64,000 bases of DNA from Flavobacterium cupriresistens. GTDB taxonomy: Bacteria; Bacteroidota; Bacteroidia; Flavobacteriales; Flavobacteriaceae. Location: positions 2,356,001 through 2,420,000 of the forward strand of contig NZ_CP087134.1 of the NCBI RefSeq assembly GCF_020911925.1. Direction: 5' to 3'. This document shows, piece after piece, positions 53,701 through 64,000 of this stretch. The notes under the pieces are model-generated. The model did no database searches. It saw only the letters and a program-made list of their open reading frames with translations, and was not told where the DNA came from. The stretch's first letter is position 1, and the number at the start of each line of letters is the position of its first letter. The translations under genes and the position numbers were made by a program.

Positions 53701-56700
53701 TGCAGCCAATGGCTCTTGTGCAGCGACAACATCAGACGCTACATTTACTGTTAATGTATTTTCAGGAACAGCAACTAATACAACAAGCACTACAGCTATT
53801 TGTGAGAACAGTACCAAATCCTTATCAGCTACACCAGCAGGTGGTACCTGGTCAGTTGTTTCAGGAGGGGGAACGATTTCAGGAACTACTTATACACCGG
53901 CAGATGTTTCTTCTGATACTTCGGTAACAGTTCGTTATACTGTTGCAGCCAATGGCTCTTGTGCAGCGACAACATCAGACGCTACATTTACTGTTAATGT
54001 ATTTTCAGGAACAGCAACTAATACAACAAGCACTACAGCTATTTGTGAGAACAGTACCAAATCCTTATCAGCTACACCAGCAGGTGGTACCTGGTCAGTT
54101 GTTTCAGGAGGGGGAACGATTTCAGGAACTACTTATACACCGGCAGATGTTTCTTCTAATACTTCGGTAACAGTTCGTTATACTGTTGCAGCCAATGGCT
54201 CTTGTGCAGAGACAACATCAGACACTACATTTACTGTTAATGTCATTCCAACAACACCAACATTAGGTACGATTATGCAACCTACTTGTGTAGTCGTAAC
54301 AGGTAGTGTAGTTTTGAATGATTTACCTGTAGGAAATTGGACAATAAACCCAGGTAATATTAATGGAAGTACATCTTCTACAACTATTTCAGGATTAATG
54401 GCAGGGTCAACTTTTAATTATACAGTAACTGTTAATGGGTGTTCGTCTGGATCAATAGAAGTAATTATTAATAATTATTTATGTGCGTTGACAGAGACTA
54501 CAGCATCAATTAATGGAAATACGGGAGGTAATAGTACTTCTTTGACATCAAATGATACTTTAAACGGTAGTCCAGTAGTTATAGGTACAAATCCGGGTCA
54601 AGTAAGTTTGACGGCAGTAACTGTTCCTGCAGGATTAACTTTGAATGCAGATGGTACTGTAACTGTAGCTCCAAATACTGCTGCAGGAAACTATACAGTG
54701 GAATATAAAATATGTGAAATAACGAATCCATCTAACTGTAGTACAGTATCTAGTACTGTTGTGGTAAGTGCAGCAGCAATTGTTGCGTTGACAGAGACTA
54801 CAGCATCAATTAATGGAAATACGGGAGGTAATAGTACTTCTTTGACATCAAATGATACTTTAAACGGTAGTCCAGTAGTTATAGGTACAAATCCGGGTCA
54901 AGTAAGTTTGACGGCAGTAACTGTTCCTGCAGGATTAACTTTGAATGCAGATGGTACTGTAACTGTAGCTCCAAATACTGCTGCAGGAAACTATACAGTG
55001 GAATATAAAATATGTGAAATAACGAATCCATCTAACTGTAGTACAGTATCTAGTACTGTTGTGGTAAGTGCAGCAGCAATTGTTGCGTTGACAGAGACTA
55101 CAGCATCAATTAATGGAAATACGGGAGGTAATAGTACTTCTTTGACATCAAATGATACTTTAAACGGTAGTCCAGTAGTTATAGGTACAAATCCGGGTCA
55201 AGTAAGTTTGACGGCAGTAACTGTTCCTGCAGGATTAACTTTGAATGCAGATGGTACTGTAACTGTAGCTCCAAATACTGCTGCAGGAAACTATACAGTG
55301 GAATATAAAATATGTGAAATAACGAATCCATCTAACTGTAGTACAGTATCTAGTACTGTTGTGGTAAGTGCAGCAGCAATTGTTGCATTGACAGAGACTA
55401 CAGCATCAATTAATGGAAATACGGGAGGTAATAGTACTTCTTTGACATCAAATGATACTTTAAACGGTAGTCCAGTAGTTATAGGTACAAATCCGGGTCA
55501 AGTAAGTTTGACGGCAGTAACTGTTCCTGCAGGATTAACTTTGAATGCAGATGGTACTGTAACTGTAGCTCCAAATACTGCTGCAGGAAACTATACAGTG
55601 GAATATAAAATATGTGAAATAACGAATCCATCTAACTGTAGTACAGTATCTAGTACTGTTGTGGTAAGTGCAGCAGCAATTGTTGCATTGACAGAGACTA
55701 CAGCATCAATTAATGGAAATACGGGAGGTAATAGTACTTCTTTGACATCAAATGATACTTTAAACGGTAGTCCAGTAGTTATAGGTACAAATCCGGGTCA
55801 AGTAAGTTTGACGGCAGTAACTGTTCCTGCAGGATTAACTTTGAATGCAGATGGTACTGTAACTGTAGCTCCAAATACTGCTGCAGGAAACTATACAGTG
55901 GAATATAAAATATGTGAAATAACGAATCCATCTAACTGTAGTACAGTATCTAGTACTGTTGTGGTAAGTGCAGCAGCAATTGTTGCGTTGACAGAGACTA
56001 CAGCATCAATTAATGGAAATACGGGAGGTAATAGTACTTCTTTGACATCAAATGATACTTTAAACGGTAGTCCAGTAGTTATAGGTACAAATCCGGGTCA
56101 AGTAAGTTTGACGGCAGTAACTGTTCCTGCAGGATTAACTTTGAATGCAGATGGTACTGTAACTGTAGCTCCAAATACTGCTGCAGGAAACTATACAGTG
56201 GAATATAAAATATGTGAAATAACGAATCCATCTAACTGTAGTACAGTATCTAGTACTGTTGTGGTAAGTGCAGCAGCAATTGTTGCGTTGACAGAGACTA
56301 CAGCATCAATTAATGGAAATACGGGAGGTAATAGTACTTCTTTGACATCAAATGATACTTTAAACGGTAGTCCAGTAGTTATAGGTACAAATCCGGGTCA
56401 AGTAAGTTTGACGGCAGTAACTGTTCCTGCAGGATTAACTTTGAATGCAGATGGTACTGTAACTGTAGCTCCAAATACTGCTGCAGGAAACTATACAGTG
56501 GAATATAAAATATGTGAAATAACGAATCCATCTAACTGTAGTACAGTATCTAGTACTGTTGTGGTAAGTGCAGCAGCAATTGTTGCGTTGACAGAGACTA
56601 CAGCATCAATTAATGGAAATACGGGAGGTAATAGTACTTCTTTGACATCAAATGATACTTTAAACGGTAGTCCAGTAGTTATAGGTACAAATCCGGGTCA

Positions 56701-59700
56701 AGTAAGTTTGACGGCAGTAACTGTTCCTGCAGGATTAACTTTGAATGCAGATGGTACTGTAACTGTAGCTCCAAATACTGCTGCAGGAAACTATACAGTG
56801 GAATATAAAATATGTGAAATAACGAATCCATCTAACTGTAGTACAGTATCTAGTACTGTTGTGGTAAGTGCAGCAGCAATTGTTGCGTTGACAGAGACTA
56901 CAGCATCAATTAATGGAAATACGGGAGGTAATAGTACTTCTTTGACATCAAATGATACTTTAAACGGTAGTCCAGTAGTTATAGGTACAAATCCGGGTCA
57001 AGTAAGTTTGACGGCAGTAACTGTTCCTGCAGGATTAACTTTGAATGCAGATGGTACTGTAACTGTAGCTCCAAATACTGCTGCAGGAAACTATACAGTG
57101 GAATATAAAATATGTGAAATAACGAATCCATCTAACTGTAGTACAGTATCTAGTACTGTTGTGGTAAGTGCAGCAGCAATTGTTACATTGACAGAGACTA
57201 CAGCATCAATTAATGGAAATACGGGAGGTAATAGTACTTCTTTGACATCAAATGATACTTTAAACGGTAGTCCAGTAGTTATAGGTACAAATCCGGGTCA
57301 AGTAAGTTTGACGGCAGTAACTGTTCCTGCAGGATTAACTTTGAATGCAGATGGTACTGTAACTGTAGCTCCAAATACTGCTGCAGGAAACTATACAGTG
57401 GAATATAAAATATGTGAAATAACGAATCCATCTAACTGTAGTACAGTATCTAGTACTGTTGTGGTAAGTGCAGCAGCAATTGTTGCATTGACAGAGACTA
57501 CAGCATCAATTAATGGAAATACGGGAGGTAATAGTACTTCTTTGACATCAAATGATACTTTAAACGGTAGTCCAGTAGTTATAGGTACAAATCCGGGTCA
57601 AGTAAGTTTGACGGCAGTAACTGTTCCTGCAGGATTAACTTTGAATGCAGATGGTACTGTAACTGTAGCTCCAAATACTGCTGCAGGAAACTATACAGTG
57701 GAATATAAAATATGTGAAATAACGAATCCATCTAACTGTAGTACAGTATCTAGTACTGTTGTGGTAAGTGCAGCAGCAATTGTTGCATTGACAGAGACTA
57801 CAGCATCAATTAATGGAAATACGGGAGGTAATAGTACTTCTTTGACATCAAATGATACTTTAAACGGTAGTCCAGTAGTTATAGGTACAAATCCGGGTCA
57901 AGTAAGTTTGACGGCAGTAACTGTTCCTGCAGGATTAACTTTGAATGCAGATGGTACTGTAACTGTAGCTCCAAATACTGCTGCAGGAAACTATACAGTG
58001 GAATATAAAATATGTGAAATAACGAATCCATCTAACTGTAGTACAGTATCTAGTACTGTTGTGGTAAGTGCAGCAGCAATTGTTGCATTGACAGAGACTA
58101 CAGCATCAATTAATGGAAATACGGGAGGTAATAGTACTTCTTTGACATCAAATGATACTTTAAACGGTAGTCCAGTAGTTATAGGTACAAATCCGGGTCA
58201 AGTAAGTTTGACGGCAGTAACTGTTCCTGCAGGATTAACTTTGAATGCAGATGGTACTGTAACTGTAGCTCCAAATACTGCTGCAGGAAACTATACAGTG
58301 GAATATAAAATATGTGAAATAACGAATCCATCTAACTGTAGTACAGTATCTAGTACTGTTGTGGTAAGTGCAGCAGCAATTGTTGCGTTGACAGAGACTA
58401 CAGCATCAATTAATGGAAATACGGGAGGTAATAGTACTTCTTTGACATCAAATGATACTTTAAACGGTAGTCCAGTAGTTATAGGTACAAATCCGGGTCA
58501 AGTAAGTTTGACGGCAGTAACTGTTCCTGCAGGATTAACTTTGAATGCAGATGGTACTGTAACTGTAGCTCCAAATACTGCTGCAGGAAACTATACAGTG
58601 GAATATAAAATATGTGAAATAACGAATCCATCTAACTGTAGTACAGTATCTAGTACTGTTGTGGTAAGTGCAGCAGCAATTGTTGCGTTGACAGAGACTA
58701 CAGCATCAATTAATGGAAATACGGGAGGTAATAGTACTTCTTTGACATCAAATGATACTTTAAACGGTAGTCCAGTAGTTATAGGTACAAATCCGGGTCA
58801 AGTAAGTTTGACGGCAGTAACTGTTCCTGCAGGATTAACTTTGAATGCAGATGGTACTGTAACTGTAGCTCCAAATACTGCTGCAGGAAACTATACAGTG
58901 GAATATAAAATATGTGAAATAACGAATCCATCTAACTGTAGTACAGTATCTAGTACTGTTGTGGTAAGTGCAGCAGCAATTGTTGCGTTGACAGAGACTA
59001 CAGCATCAATTAATGGAAATACGGGAGGTAATAGTACTTCTTTGACATCAAATGATACTTTAAACGGTAGTCCAGTAGTTATAGGTACAAATCCGGGTCA
59101 AGTAAGTTTGACGGCAGTAACTGTTCCTGCAGGATTAACTTTGAATGCAGATGGTACTGTAACTGTAGCTCCAAATACTGCTGCAGGAAACTATACAGTG
59201 GAATATAAAATATGTGAAATAACGAATCCATCTAACTGTAGTACAGTATCTAGTACTGTTGTGGTAAGTGCAGCAGCAATTGTTGCGTTGACAGAGACTA
59301 CAGCATCAATTAATGGAAATACGGGAGGTAATAGTACTTCTTTGACATCAAATGATACTTTAAACGGTAGTCCAGTAGTTATAGGTACAAATCCGGGTCA
59401 AGTAAGTTTGACGGCAGTAACTGTTCCTGCAGGATTAACTTTGAATGCAGATGGTACTGTAACTGTAGCTCCAAATACTGCTGCAGGAAACTATACAGTG
59501 GAATATAAAATATGTGAAATAACGAATCCATCTAACTGTAGTACAGTATCTAGTACTGTTGTGGTAAGTGCAGCAGCAATTGTTTCATTGACAGAGACTA
59601 CAGCATCAATTAATGGAAATACGGGAGGTAATAGTACTTCTTTGACATCAAATGATACTTTAAACGGTAGTCCAGTAGTTATAGGTACAAATCCGGGTCA

Positions 59701-62700
59701 AGTAAGTTTGACGGCAGTAACTGTTCCTGCAGGATTAACTTTGAATGCAGATGGTACTGTAACTGTAGCTCCAAATACTGCTGCAGGAAACTATACAGTG
59801 GAATATAAAATATGTGAAATAACGAATCCATCTAACTGTAGTACAGTATCTAGTACTGTTGTGGTAAGTGCAGCAGCAATTGTTGCATTGACAGAGACTA
59901 CAGCATCAATTAATGGAAATACGGGAGGTAATAGTACTTCTTTGACATCAAATGATACTTTAAACGGTAGTCCAGTAGTTATAGGTACAAATCCGGGTCA
60001 AGTAAGTTTGACGGCAGTAACTGTTCCTGCAGGATTAACTTTGAATGCAGATGGTACTGTAACTGTAGCTCCAAATACTGCTGCAGGAAACTATACAGTG
60101 GAATATAAAATATGTGAAATAACGAATCCATCTAACTGTAGTACAGTATCTAGTACTGTTGTGGTAAGTGCAGCAGCAATTGTTGCGTTGACAGAGACTA
60201 CAGCATCAATTAATGGAAATACGGGAGGTAATAGTACTTCTTTGACATCAAATGATACTTTAAACGGTAGTCCAGTAGTTATAGGTACAAATCCGGGTCA
60301 AGTAAGTTTGACGGCAGTAACTGTTCCTGCAGGATTAACTTTGAATGCAGATGGTACTGTAACTGTAGCTCCAAATACTGCTGCAGGAAACTATACAGTG
60401 GAATATAAAATATGTGAAATAACGAATCCATCTAACTGTAGTACAGTATCTAGTACTGTTGTGGTAAGTGCAGCAGCAATTGTTGCGTTGACAGAGACTA
60501 CAGCATCAATTAATGGAAATACGGGAGGTAATAGTACTTCTTTGACATCAAATGATACTTTAAACGGTAGTCCAGTAGTTATAGGTACAAATCCGGGTCA
60601 AGTAAGTTTGACGGCAGTAACTGTTCCTGCAGGATTAACTTTGAATGCAGATGGTACTGTAACTGTAGCTCCAAATACTGCTGCAGGAAACTATACAGTG
60701 GAATATAAAATATGTGAAATAACGAATCCATCTAACTGTAGTACAGTATCTAGTACTGTTGTGGTAAGTGCAGCAGCAATTGTTGCGTTGACAGAGACTA
60801 CAGCATCAATTAATGGAAATACGGGAGGTAATAGTACTTCTTTGACATCAAATGATACTTTAAACGGTAGTCCAGTAGTTATAGGTACAAATCCGGGTCA
60901 AGTAAGTTTGACGGCAGTAACTGTTCCTGCAGGATTAACTTTGAATGCAGATGGTACTGTAACTGTAGCTCCAAATACTGCTGCAGGAAACTATACAGTG
61001 GAATATAAAATATGTGAAATAACGAATCCATCTAACTGTAGTACAGTATCTAGTACTGTTGTGGTAAGTGCAGCAGCAATTGTTGCGTTGACAGAGACTA
61101 CAGCATCAATTAATGGAAATACGGGAGGTAATAGTACTTCTTTGACATCAAATGATACTTTAAACGGTAGTCCAGTAGTTATAGGTACAAATCCGGGTCA
61201 AGTAAGTTTGACGGCAGTAACTGTTCCTGCAGGATTAACTTTGAATGCAGATGGTACTGTAACTGTAGCTCCAAATACTGCTGCAGGAAACTATACAGTG
61301 GAATATAAAATATGTGAAATAACGAATCCATCTAACTGTAGTACAGTATCTAGTACTGTTGTGGTAAGTGCAGCAGCAATTGTTGCGTTGACAGAGACTA
61401 CAGCATCAATTAATGGAAATACGGGAGGTAATAGTACTTCTTTGACATCAAATGATACTTTAAACGGTAGTCCAGTAGTTATAGGTACAAATCCGGGTCA
61501 AGTAAGTTTGACGGCAGTAACTGTTCCTGCAGGATTAACTTTGAATGCAGATGGTACTGTAACTGTAGCTCCAAATACTGCTGCAGGAAACTATACAGTG
61601 GAATATAAAATATGTGAAATAACGAATCCATCTAACTGTAGTACAGTATCTAGTACTGTTGTGGTAAGTGCAGCAGCAATTGTTGCGTTGACAGAGACTA
61701 CAGCATCAATTAATGGAAATACGGGAGGTAATAGTACTTCTTTGACATCAAATGATACTTTAAACGGTAGTCCAGTAGTTATAGGTACAAATCCGGGTCA
61801 AGTAAGTTTGACGGCAGTAACTGTTCCTGCAGGATTAACTTTGAATGCAGATGGTACTGTAACTGTAGCTCCAAATACTGCTGCAGGAAACTATACAGTG
61901 GAATATAAAATATGTGAAATAACGAATCCATCTAACTGTAGTACAGTATCTAGTACTGTTGTGGTAAGTGCAGCAGCAATTGTTTCATTGACAGAGACTA
62001 CAGCATCAATTAATGGAAATACGGGAGGTAATAGTACTTCTTTGACATCAAATGATACTTTAAACGGTAGTCCAGTAGTTATAGGTACAAATCCGGGTCA
62101 AGTAAGTTTGACGGCAGTAACTGTTCCTGCAGGATTAACTTTGAATGCAGATGGTACTGTAACTGTAGCTCCAAATACTGCTGCAGGAAACTATACAGTG
62201 GAATATAAAATATGTGAAATAACGAATCCATCTAACTGTAGTACAGTATCTAGTACTGTTGTGGTAAGTGCAGCAGCAATTGTTGCATTGACAGAGACTA
62301 CAGCATCAATTAATGGAAATACGGGAGGTAATAGTACTTCTTTGACATCAAATGATACTTTAAACGGTAGTCCAGTAGTTATAGGTACAAATCCGGGTCA
62401 AGTAAGTTTGACGGCAGTAACTGTTCCTGCAGGATTAACTTTGAATGCAGATGGTACTGTAACTGTAGCTCCAAATACTGCTGCAGGAAACTATACAGTG
62501 GAATATAAAATATGTGAAATAACGAATCCATCTAACTGTAGTACAGTATCTAGTACTGTTGTGGTAAGTGCAGCAGCAATTGTTGCGTTGACAGAGACTA
62601 CAGCATCAATTAATGGAAATACGGGAGGTAATAGTACTTCTTTGACATCAAATGATACTTTAAACGGTAGTCCAGTAGTTATAGGTACAAATCCGGGTCA

Positions 62701-64000
62701 AGTAAGTTTGACGGCAGTAACTGTTCCTGCAGGATTAACTTTGAATGCAGATGGTACTGTAACTGTAGCTCCAAATACTGCTGCAGGAAACTATACAGTG
62801 GAATATAAAATATGTGAAATAACGAATCCATCTAACTGTAGTACAGTATCTAGTACTGTTGTGGTAAGTGCAGCAGCAATTGTTGCGTTGACAGAGACTA
62901 CAGCATCAATTAATGGAAATACGGGAGGTAATAGTACTTCTTTGACATCAAATGATACTTTAAACGGTAGTCCAGTAGTTATAGGTACAAATCCGGGTCA
63001 AGTAAGTTTGACGGCAGTAACTGTTCCTGCAGGATTAACTTTGAATGCAGATGGTACTGTAACTGTAGCTCCAAATACTGCTGCAGGAAACTATACAGTG
63101 GAATATAAAATATGTGAAATAACGAATCCATCTAACTGTAGTACAGTATCTAGTACTGTTGTGGTAAGTGCAGCAGCAATTGTTGCGTTGACAGAGACTA
63201 CAGCATCAATTAATGGAAATACGGGAGGTAATAGTACTTCTTTGACATCAAATGATACTTTAAACGGTAGTCCAGTAGTTATAGGTACAAATCCGGGTCA
63301 AGTAAGTTTGACGGCAGTAACTGTTCCTGCAGGATTAACTTTGAATGCAGATGGTACTGTAACTGTAGCTCCAAATACTGCTGCAGGAAACTATACAGTG
63401 GAATATAAAATATGTGAAATAACGAATCCATCTAACTGTAGTACAGTATCTAGTACTGTTGTGGTAAGTGCAGCAGCAATTGTTGCGTTGACAGAGACTA
63501 CAGCATCAATTAATGGAAATACGGGAGGTAATAGTACTTCTTTGACATCAAATGATACTTTAAACGGTAGTCCAGTAGTTATAGGTACAAATCCGGGTCA
63601 AGTAAGTTTGACGGCAGTAACTGTTCCTGCAGGATTAACTTTGAATGCAGATGGTACTGTAACTGTAGCTCCAAATACTGCTGCAGGAAACTATACAGTG
63701 GAATATAAAATATGTGAAATAACGAATCCATCTAACTGTAGTACAGTATCTAGTACTGTTGTGGTAAGTGCAGCAGCAATTGTTGCGTTGACAGAGACTA
63801 CAGCATCAATTAATGGAAATACGGGAGGTAATAGTACTTCTTTGACATCAAATGATACTTTAAACGGTAGTCCAGTAGTTATAGGTACAAATCCGGGTCA
63901 AGTAAGTTTGACGGCAGTAACTGTTCCTGCAGGATTAACTTTGAATGCAGATGGTACTGTAACTGTAGCTCCAAATACTGCTGCAGGAAACTATACAGTG
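50780..64000 (+). CDS. Giant exported repeat protein, choice-of-anchor L / DUF11 / tandem repeats (3' end outside window)
   Basis: One frame is open from the ATG at 50780 to the window edge, 4,407 codons with no stop. A signal peptide ([10 protein letters not shown]) is followed by a choice-of-anchor L domain (about 32-310, [20 protein letters not shown] near 159), a DUF11-like domain (about 310-425, [18 protein letters not shown]), nine 81-residue repeats (431-1154), a linker (about 1155-1235) and 100-residue repeats from 1236 onward. Each repeat type carries two Cys. Such proteins are normally exported by type IX secretion and end in a gliding-associated sorting domain, expected beyond the window. 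The likely role is adhesion or gliding, as for SprB-type proteins; this is inference. Confidence 0.85.
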   Translation, partial: MCKKLLSPFDEIRRALFIFFLLNSFFLYSQATIITNPTNSQINSALNGPGIVITGGTLSGAAAISTVRSNQVATFTNGVAGAGLGLTNGAYFSTGNAPFELTNRNTANQSSYNPAGATTLSDPNLSTIDATATRDLISYSFTITLGPTVSGLKIGYQFGSEEYPDYVGSSFDDAFGFFITGPGIAGTLNMATLPNGNATSINKVNSGVPGFSGFPPVAAYDGTQSALYTNNGHITTISGGRYITNPQPQPGPFPVFVELNGLTKLITRNVTGLTPGATYTFKIVIADAGDSSLDSAVFVDLIEGITNADLGVTKATSSMSPQVGCGVTFTLTASNAGPSNSTNTKVTDLLPSGYTFVSATPSVGTYNSINGVWDVGVLNIGATPTLSIVATVKPSGVYLNTASIASADIIDINGTNNSSSVTPVPTAAVVATNTTSTTAICENITKSLSATPAGGTWSVVSGGGTISGTTYTPADVSSDTSVTVRYTVAANGSCAATTSDATFTVNVFSGPATNTTSTTAICENSTKSLSATPVGGTWSVVSGGGTISGTTYTPADVSSDTSVTVRYTVAANGSCAATTSDATFTVNVFSGTATNTTSTTAICENSTKSLSATPAGGTWSVVSGGGTISGTTYTPADVSSDTSVTVRYTVAANGSCAATTSDATFTVNVFSGPATNTTSTTAICENSTKSLSATPVGGTWSVVSGGGTISGTTYTPADVSSDTSVTVRYTVAANGSCAATTSDATFTVNVFSGTATNTTSTTAICENSTKSLSATPAGGTWSVVSGGGTISGTTYTPADVSSDTSVTVRYTVAANGSCAATTSDATFTVNVFSGTATNTTSTTAICENSTKSLSATPAGGTWSVVSGGGTISGTTYTPADVSSDTSVTVRYTVAANGSCAATTSDATFTVNVFSGTATNTTSTTAICENSTKSLSATPAGGTWSVVSGGGTISGTTYTPADVSSDTSVTVRYTVAANGSCAATTSDATFTVNVFSGTATNTTSTTAICENSTKSLSATPAGGTWSVVSGGGTISGTTYTPADVSSDTSVTVRYTVAANGSCAATTSDATFTVNVFSGTATNTTSTTAICENSTKSLSATPAGGTWSVVSGGGTISGTTYTPADVSSNTSVTVRYTVAANGSCAETTSDTTFTVNVIPTTPTLGTIMQPTCVVVTGSVVLNDLPVGNWTINPGNINGSTSSTTISGLMAGSTFNYTVTVNGCSSGSIEVIINNYLCALTETTASINGNTGGNSTSLTSNDTLNGSPVVIGTNPGQVSLTAVTVPAGLTLNADGTVTVAPNTAAGNYTVEYKICEITNPSNCSTVSSTVVVSAAAIVALTETTASINGNTGGNSTSLTSNDTLNGSPVVIGTNPGQVSLTAVTVPAGLTLNADGTVTVAPNTAAGNYTVEYKICEITNPSNCSTVSSTVVVSAAAIVALTETTASINGNTGGNSTSLTSNDTLNGSPVVIGTNPGQVSLTAVTVPAGLTLNADGTVTVAPNTAAGNYTVEYKICEITNPSNCSTVSSTVVVSAAAIVALTETTASINGNTGGNSTSLTSNDTLNGSPVVIGTNPGQVSLTAVTVPAGLTLNADGTVTVAPNTAAGNYTVEYKICEITNPSNCSTVSSTVVVSAAAIVALTETTASINGNTGGNSTSLTSNDTLNGSPVVIGTNPGQVSLTAVTVPAGLTLNADGTVTVAPNTAAGNYTVEYKICEITNPSNCSTVSSTVVVSAAAIVALTETTASINGNTGGNSTSLTSNDTLNGSPVVIGTNPGQVSLTAVTVPAGLTLNADGTVTVAPNTAAGNYTVEYKICEITNPSNCSTVSSTVVVSAAAIVALTETTASINGNTGGNSTSLTSNDTLNGSPVVIGTNPGQVSLTAVTVPAGLTLNADGTVTVAPNTAAGNYTVEYKICEITNPSNCSTVSSTVVVSAAAIVALTETTASINGNTGGNSTSLTSNDTLNGSPVVIGTNPGQVSLTAVTVPAGLTLNADGTVTVAPNTAAGNYTVEYKICEITNPSNCSTVSSTVVVSAAAIVALTETTASINGNTGGNSTSLTSNDTLNGSPVVIGTNPGQVSLTAVTVPAGLTLNADGTVTVAPNTAAGNYTVEYKICEITNPSNCSTVSSTVVVSAAAIVTLTETTASINGNTGGNSTSLTSNDTLNGSPVVIGTNPGQVSLTAVTVPAGLTLNADGTVTVAPNTAAGNYTVEYKICEITNPSNCSTVSSTVVVSAAAIVALTETTASINGNTGGNSTSLTSNDTLNGSPVVIGTNPGQVSLTAVTVPAGLTLNADGTVTVAPNTAAGNYTVEYKICEITNPSNCSTVSSTVVVSAAAIVALTETTASINGNTGGNSTSLTSNDTLNGSPVVIGTNPGQVSLTAVTVPAGLTLNADGTVTVAPNTAAGNYTVEYKICEITNPSNCSTVSSTVVVSAAAIVALTETTASINGNTGGNSTSLTSNDTLNGSPVVIGTNPGQVSLTAVTVPAGLTLNADGTVTVAPNTAAGNYTVEYKICEITNPSNCSTVSSTVVVSAAAIVALTETTASINGNTGGNSTSLTSNDTLNGSPVVIGTNPGQVSLTAVTVPAGLTLNADGTVTVAPNTAAGNYTVEYKICEITNPSNCSTVSSTVVVSAAAIVALTETTASINGNTGGNSTSLTSNDTLNGSPVVIGTNPGQVSLTAVTVPAGLTLNADGTVTVAPNTAAGNYTVEYKICEITNPSNCSTVSSTVVVSAAAIVALTETTASINGNTGGNSTSLTSNDTLNGSPVVIGTNPGQVSLTAVTVPAGLTLNADGTVTVAPNTAAGNYTVEYKICEITNPSNCSTVSSTVVVSAAAIVALTETTASINGNTGGNSTSLTSNDTLNGSPVVIGTNPGQVSLTAVTVPAGLTLNADGTVTVAPNTAAGNYTVEYKICEITNPSNCSTVSSTVVVSAAAIVSLTETTASINGNTGGNSTSLTSNDTLNGSPVVIGTNPGQVSLTAVTVPAGLTLNADGTVTVAPNTAAGNYTVEYKICEITNPSNCSTVSSTVVVSAAAIVALTETTASINGNTGGNSTSLTSNDTLNGSPVVIGTNPGQVSLTAVTVPAGLTLNADGTVTVAPNTAAGNYTVEYKICEITNPSNCSTVSSTVVVSAAAIVALTETTASINGNTGGNSTSLTSNDTLNGSPVVIGTNPGQVSLTAVTVPAGLTLNADGTVTVAPNTAAGNYTVEYKICEITNPSNCSTVSSTVVVSAAAIVALTETTASINGNTGGNSTSLTSNDTLNGSPVVIGTNPGQVSLTAVTVPAGLTLNADGTVTVAPNTAAGNYTVEYKICEITNPSNCSTVSSTVVVSAAAIVALTETTASINGNTGGNSTSLTSNDTLNGSPVVIGTNPGQVSLTAVTVPAGLTLNADGTVTVAPNTAAGNYTVEYKICEITNPSNCSTVSSTVVVSAAAIVALTETTASINGNTGGNSTSLTSNDTLNGSPVVIGTNPGQVSLTAVTVPAGLTLNADGTVTVAPNTAAGNYTVEYKICEITNPSNCSTVSSTVVVSAAAIVALTETTASINGNTGGNSTSLTSNDTLNGSPVVIGTNPGQVSLTAVTVPAGLTLNADGTVTVAPNTAAGNYTVEYKICEITNPSNCSTVSSTVVVSAAAIVALTETTASINGNTGGNSTSLTSNDTLNGSPVVIGTNPGQVSLTAVTVPAGLTLNADGTVTVAPNTAAGNYTVEYKICEITNPSNCSTVSSTVVVSAAAIVSLTETTASINGNTGGNSTSLTSNDTLNGSPVVIGTNPGQVSLTAVTVPAGLTLNADGTVTVAPNTAAGNYTVEYKICEITNPSNCSTVSSTVVVSAAAIVALTETTASINGNTGGNSTSLTSNDTLNGSPVVIGTNPGQVSLTAVTVPAGLTLNADGTVTVAPNTAAGNYTVEYKICEITNPSNCSTVSSTVVVSAAAIVALTETTASINGNTGGNSTSLTSNDTLNGSPVVIGTNPGQVSLTAVTVPAGLTLNADGTVTVAPNTAAGNYTVEYKICEITNPSNCSTVSSTVVVSAAAIVALTETTASINGNTGGNSTSLTSNDTLNGSPVVIGTNPGQVSLTAVTVPAGLTLNADGTVTVAPNTAAGNYTVEYKICEITNPSNCSTVSSTVVVSAAAIVALTETTASINGNTGGNSTSLTSNDTLNGSPVVIGTNPGQVSLTAVTVPAGLTLNADGTVTVAPNTAAGNYTVEYKICEITNPSNCSTVSSTVVVSAAAIVALTETTASINGNTGGNSTSLTSNDTLNGSPVVIGTNPGQVSLTAVTVPAGLTLNADGTVTVAPNTAAGNYTVEYKICEITNPSNCSTVSSTVVVSAAAIVALTETTASINGNTGGNSTSLTSNDTLNGSPVVIGTNPGQVSLTAVTVPAGLTLNADGTVTVAPNTAAGNYTV
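52070..54242 (+). repeat. Nine tandem 243-bp (81-residue) repeats
   Basis: The phrase ACTACAGCTATTTGTGAGAA recurs at 52088, 52331, 52574, 52817, 53060, 53303, 53546, 53789 and 54032, exactly 243 bp apart. The translated unit includes [20 protein letters not shown] and [20 protein letters not shown]. Variants alternate in units 1-4 (PAGG then PVGG; FSGPA then FSGTA), pointing to a two-unit higher period. The last unit has diverged ([13 protein letters not shown]). The pattern resembles Ig-like/PKD-type adhesin modules. Confidence 0.95.
54485..64000 (+). repeat. At least 31 complete tandem 300-bp (100-residue) repeats plus a partial copy
   Basis: The unit starting [20 protein letters not shown] recurs every 300 bp from 54485 to 63785, with the last copy cut by the window. 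By eye the only difference between copies is the first codon: GCG, GCA, ACA or TCA (Ala, Thr or Ser). Each unit has two Cys in [14 protein letters not shown]. Near identity at synonymous sites points to very recent amplification or homogenisation. Confidence 0.95.

Noticed and set aside
52485..54170. Repeated 75-residue ORFs ([20 protein letters not shown])
   Set aside because: They are out-of-frame shadows of the 81-residue repeats; the long frame from 50780 explains the sequence.

Overview
The window looks like a chromosome segment of a Flavobacterium-type bacterium (Bacteroidota, Flavobacteriaceae). The evidence is an AT-rich sequence, promoters of the Bacteroidota form TAnnTTTG with an upstream TTG, surface lipoproteins with an acidic stretch after the lipobox Cys, type IX secretion (T9SS) sorting domains, TonB-dependent receptors with carboxypeptidase-like N-domains, and several Flavobacteria-style intergenic hairpin repeats. 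The organism is inferred, not proven.

Layout. 1-6.7 kb is a decayed integration hotspot next to tRNA-Ser(UGA). Pieces of the tRNA 3' end recur at about 0.8 and 2.97 kb. They delimit a HipB/HipA toxin-antitoxin module and a two-gene module of unknown function (a four-helix membrane protein plus a 650-residue partner). 7.0-13.8 kb is a four-gene outer-membrane operon: TonB receptor, DUF4876-like lipoprotein, DUF6850-like barrel and di-haem cytochrome c peroxidase. 14.2-18.3 kb holds two exported proteases, an S8 subtilase with a T9SS tail and an M57-like HEIGH metallopeptidase. 18.7-22 kb is a MocR regulator divergent from an EamA transporter and an ATP-grasp enzyme. 22.1-22.6 kb is a five-unit hairpin array. 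22.8-26.7 kb is an AraC regulator divergent from an HmuY-like haem-binding lipoprotein and two more surface lipoproteins.

27.4-40.7 kb is a probable zinc-limitation (Zur) cluster. It holds a His-rich membrane protein, two COG0523 GTPases, ThrRS, dCTP deaminase, FolE, a Fur/Zur regulator, an LCIB-type carbonic anhydrase, QueD, a TonB receptor and a Tat-exported alkaline phosphatase. An inverted repeat overlaps its first promoter. Several genes here are broken: in-frame stops in an IS200-like transposase, a mogA-like gene and the LCIB-like gene, a probable frameshift in dcd, and a frameshift in the TonB receptor.

40.8-50.2 kb is accessory DNA. It contains remnants of IS6 and IS3 elements, a chimeric scrap of a response regulator joined to a sialate O-acetylesterase tail, an HNH nuclease, an IS1595 transposase with an acidic N-terminal extension, two related tiny acidic proteins, an unknown gene pair, an exported coiled-coil protein behind a strongly folded leader, and an intact IS982 copy with target duplication.

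50.8 kb to the window end is one open gene of more than 4,407 codons. It encodes a giant exported protein: signal peptide, choice-of-anchor L domain, DUF11-like domain, nine 81-residue repeats, a linker, and at least 31 complete, almost identical 100-residue repeats. The 100-residue array appears organised in blocks of eight units.
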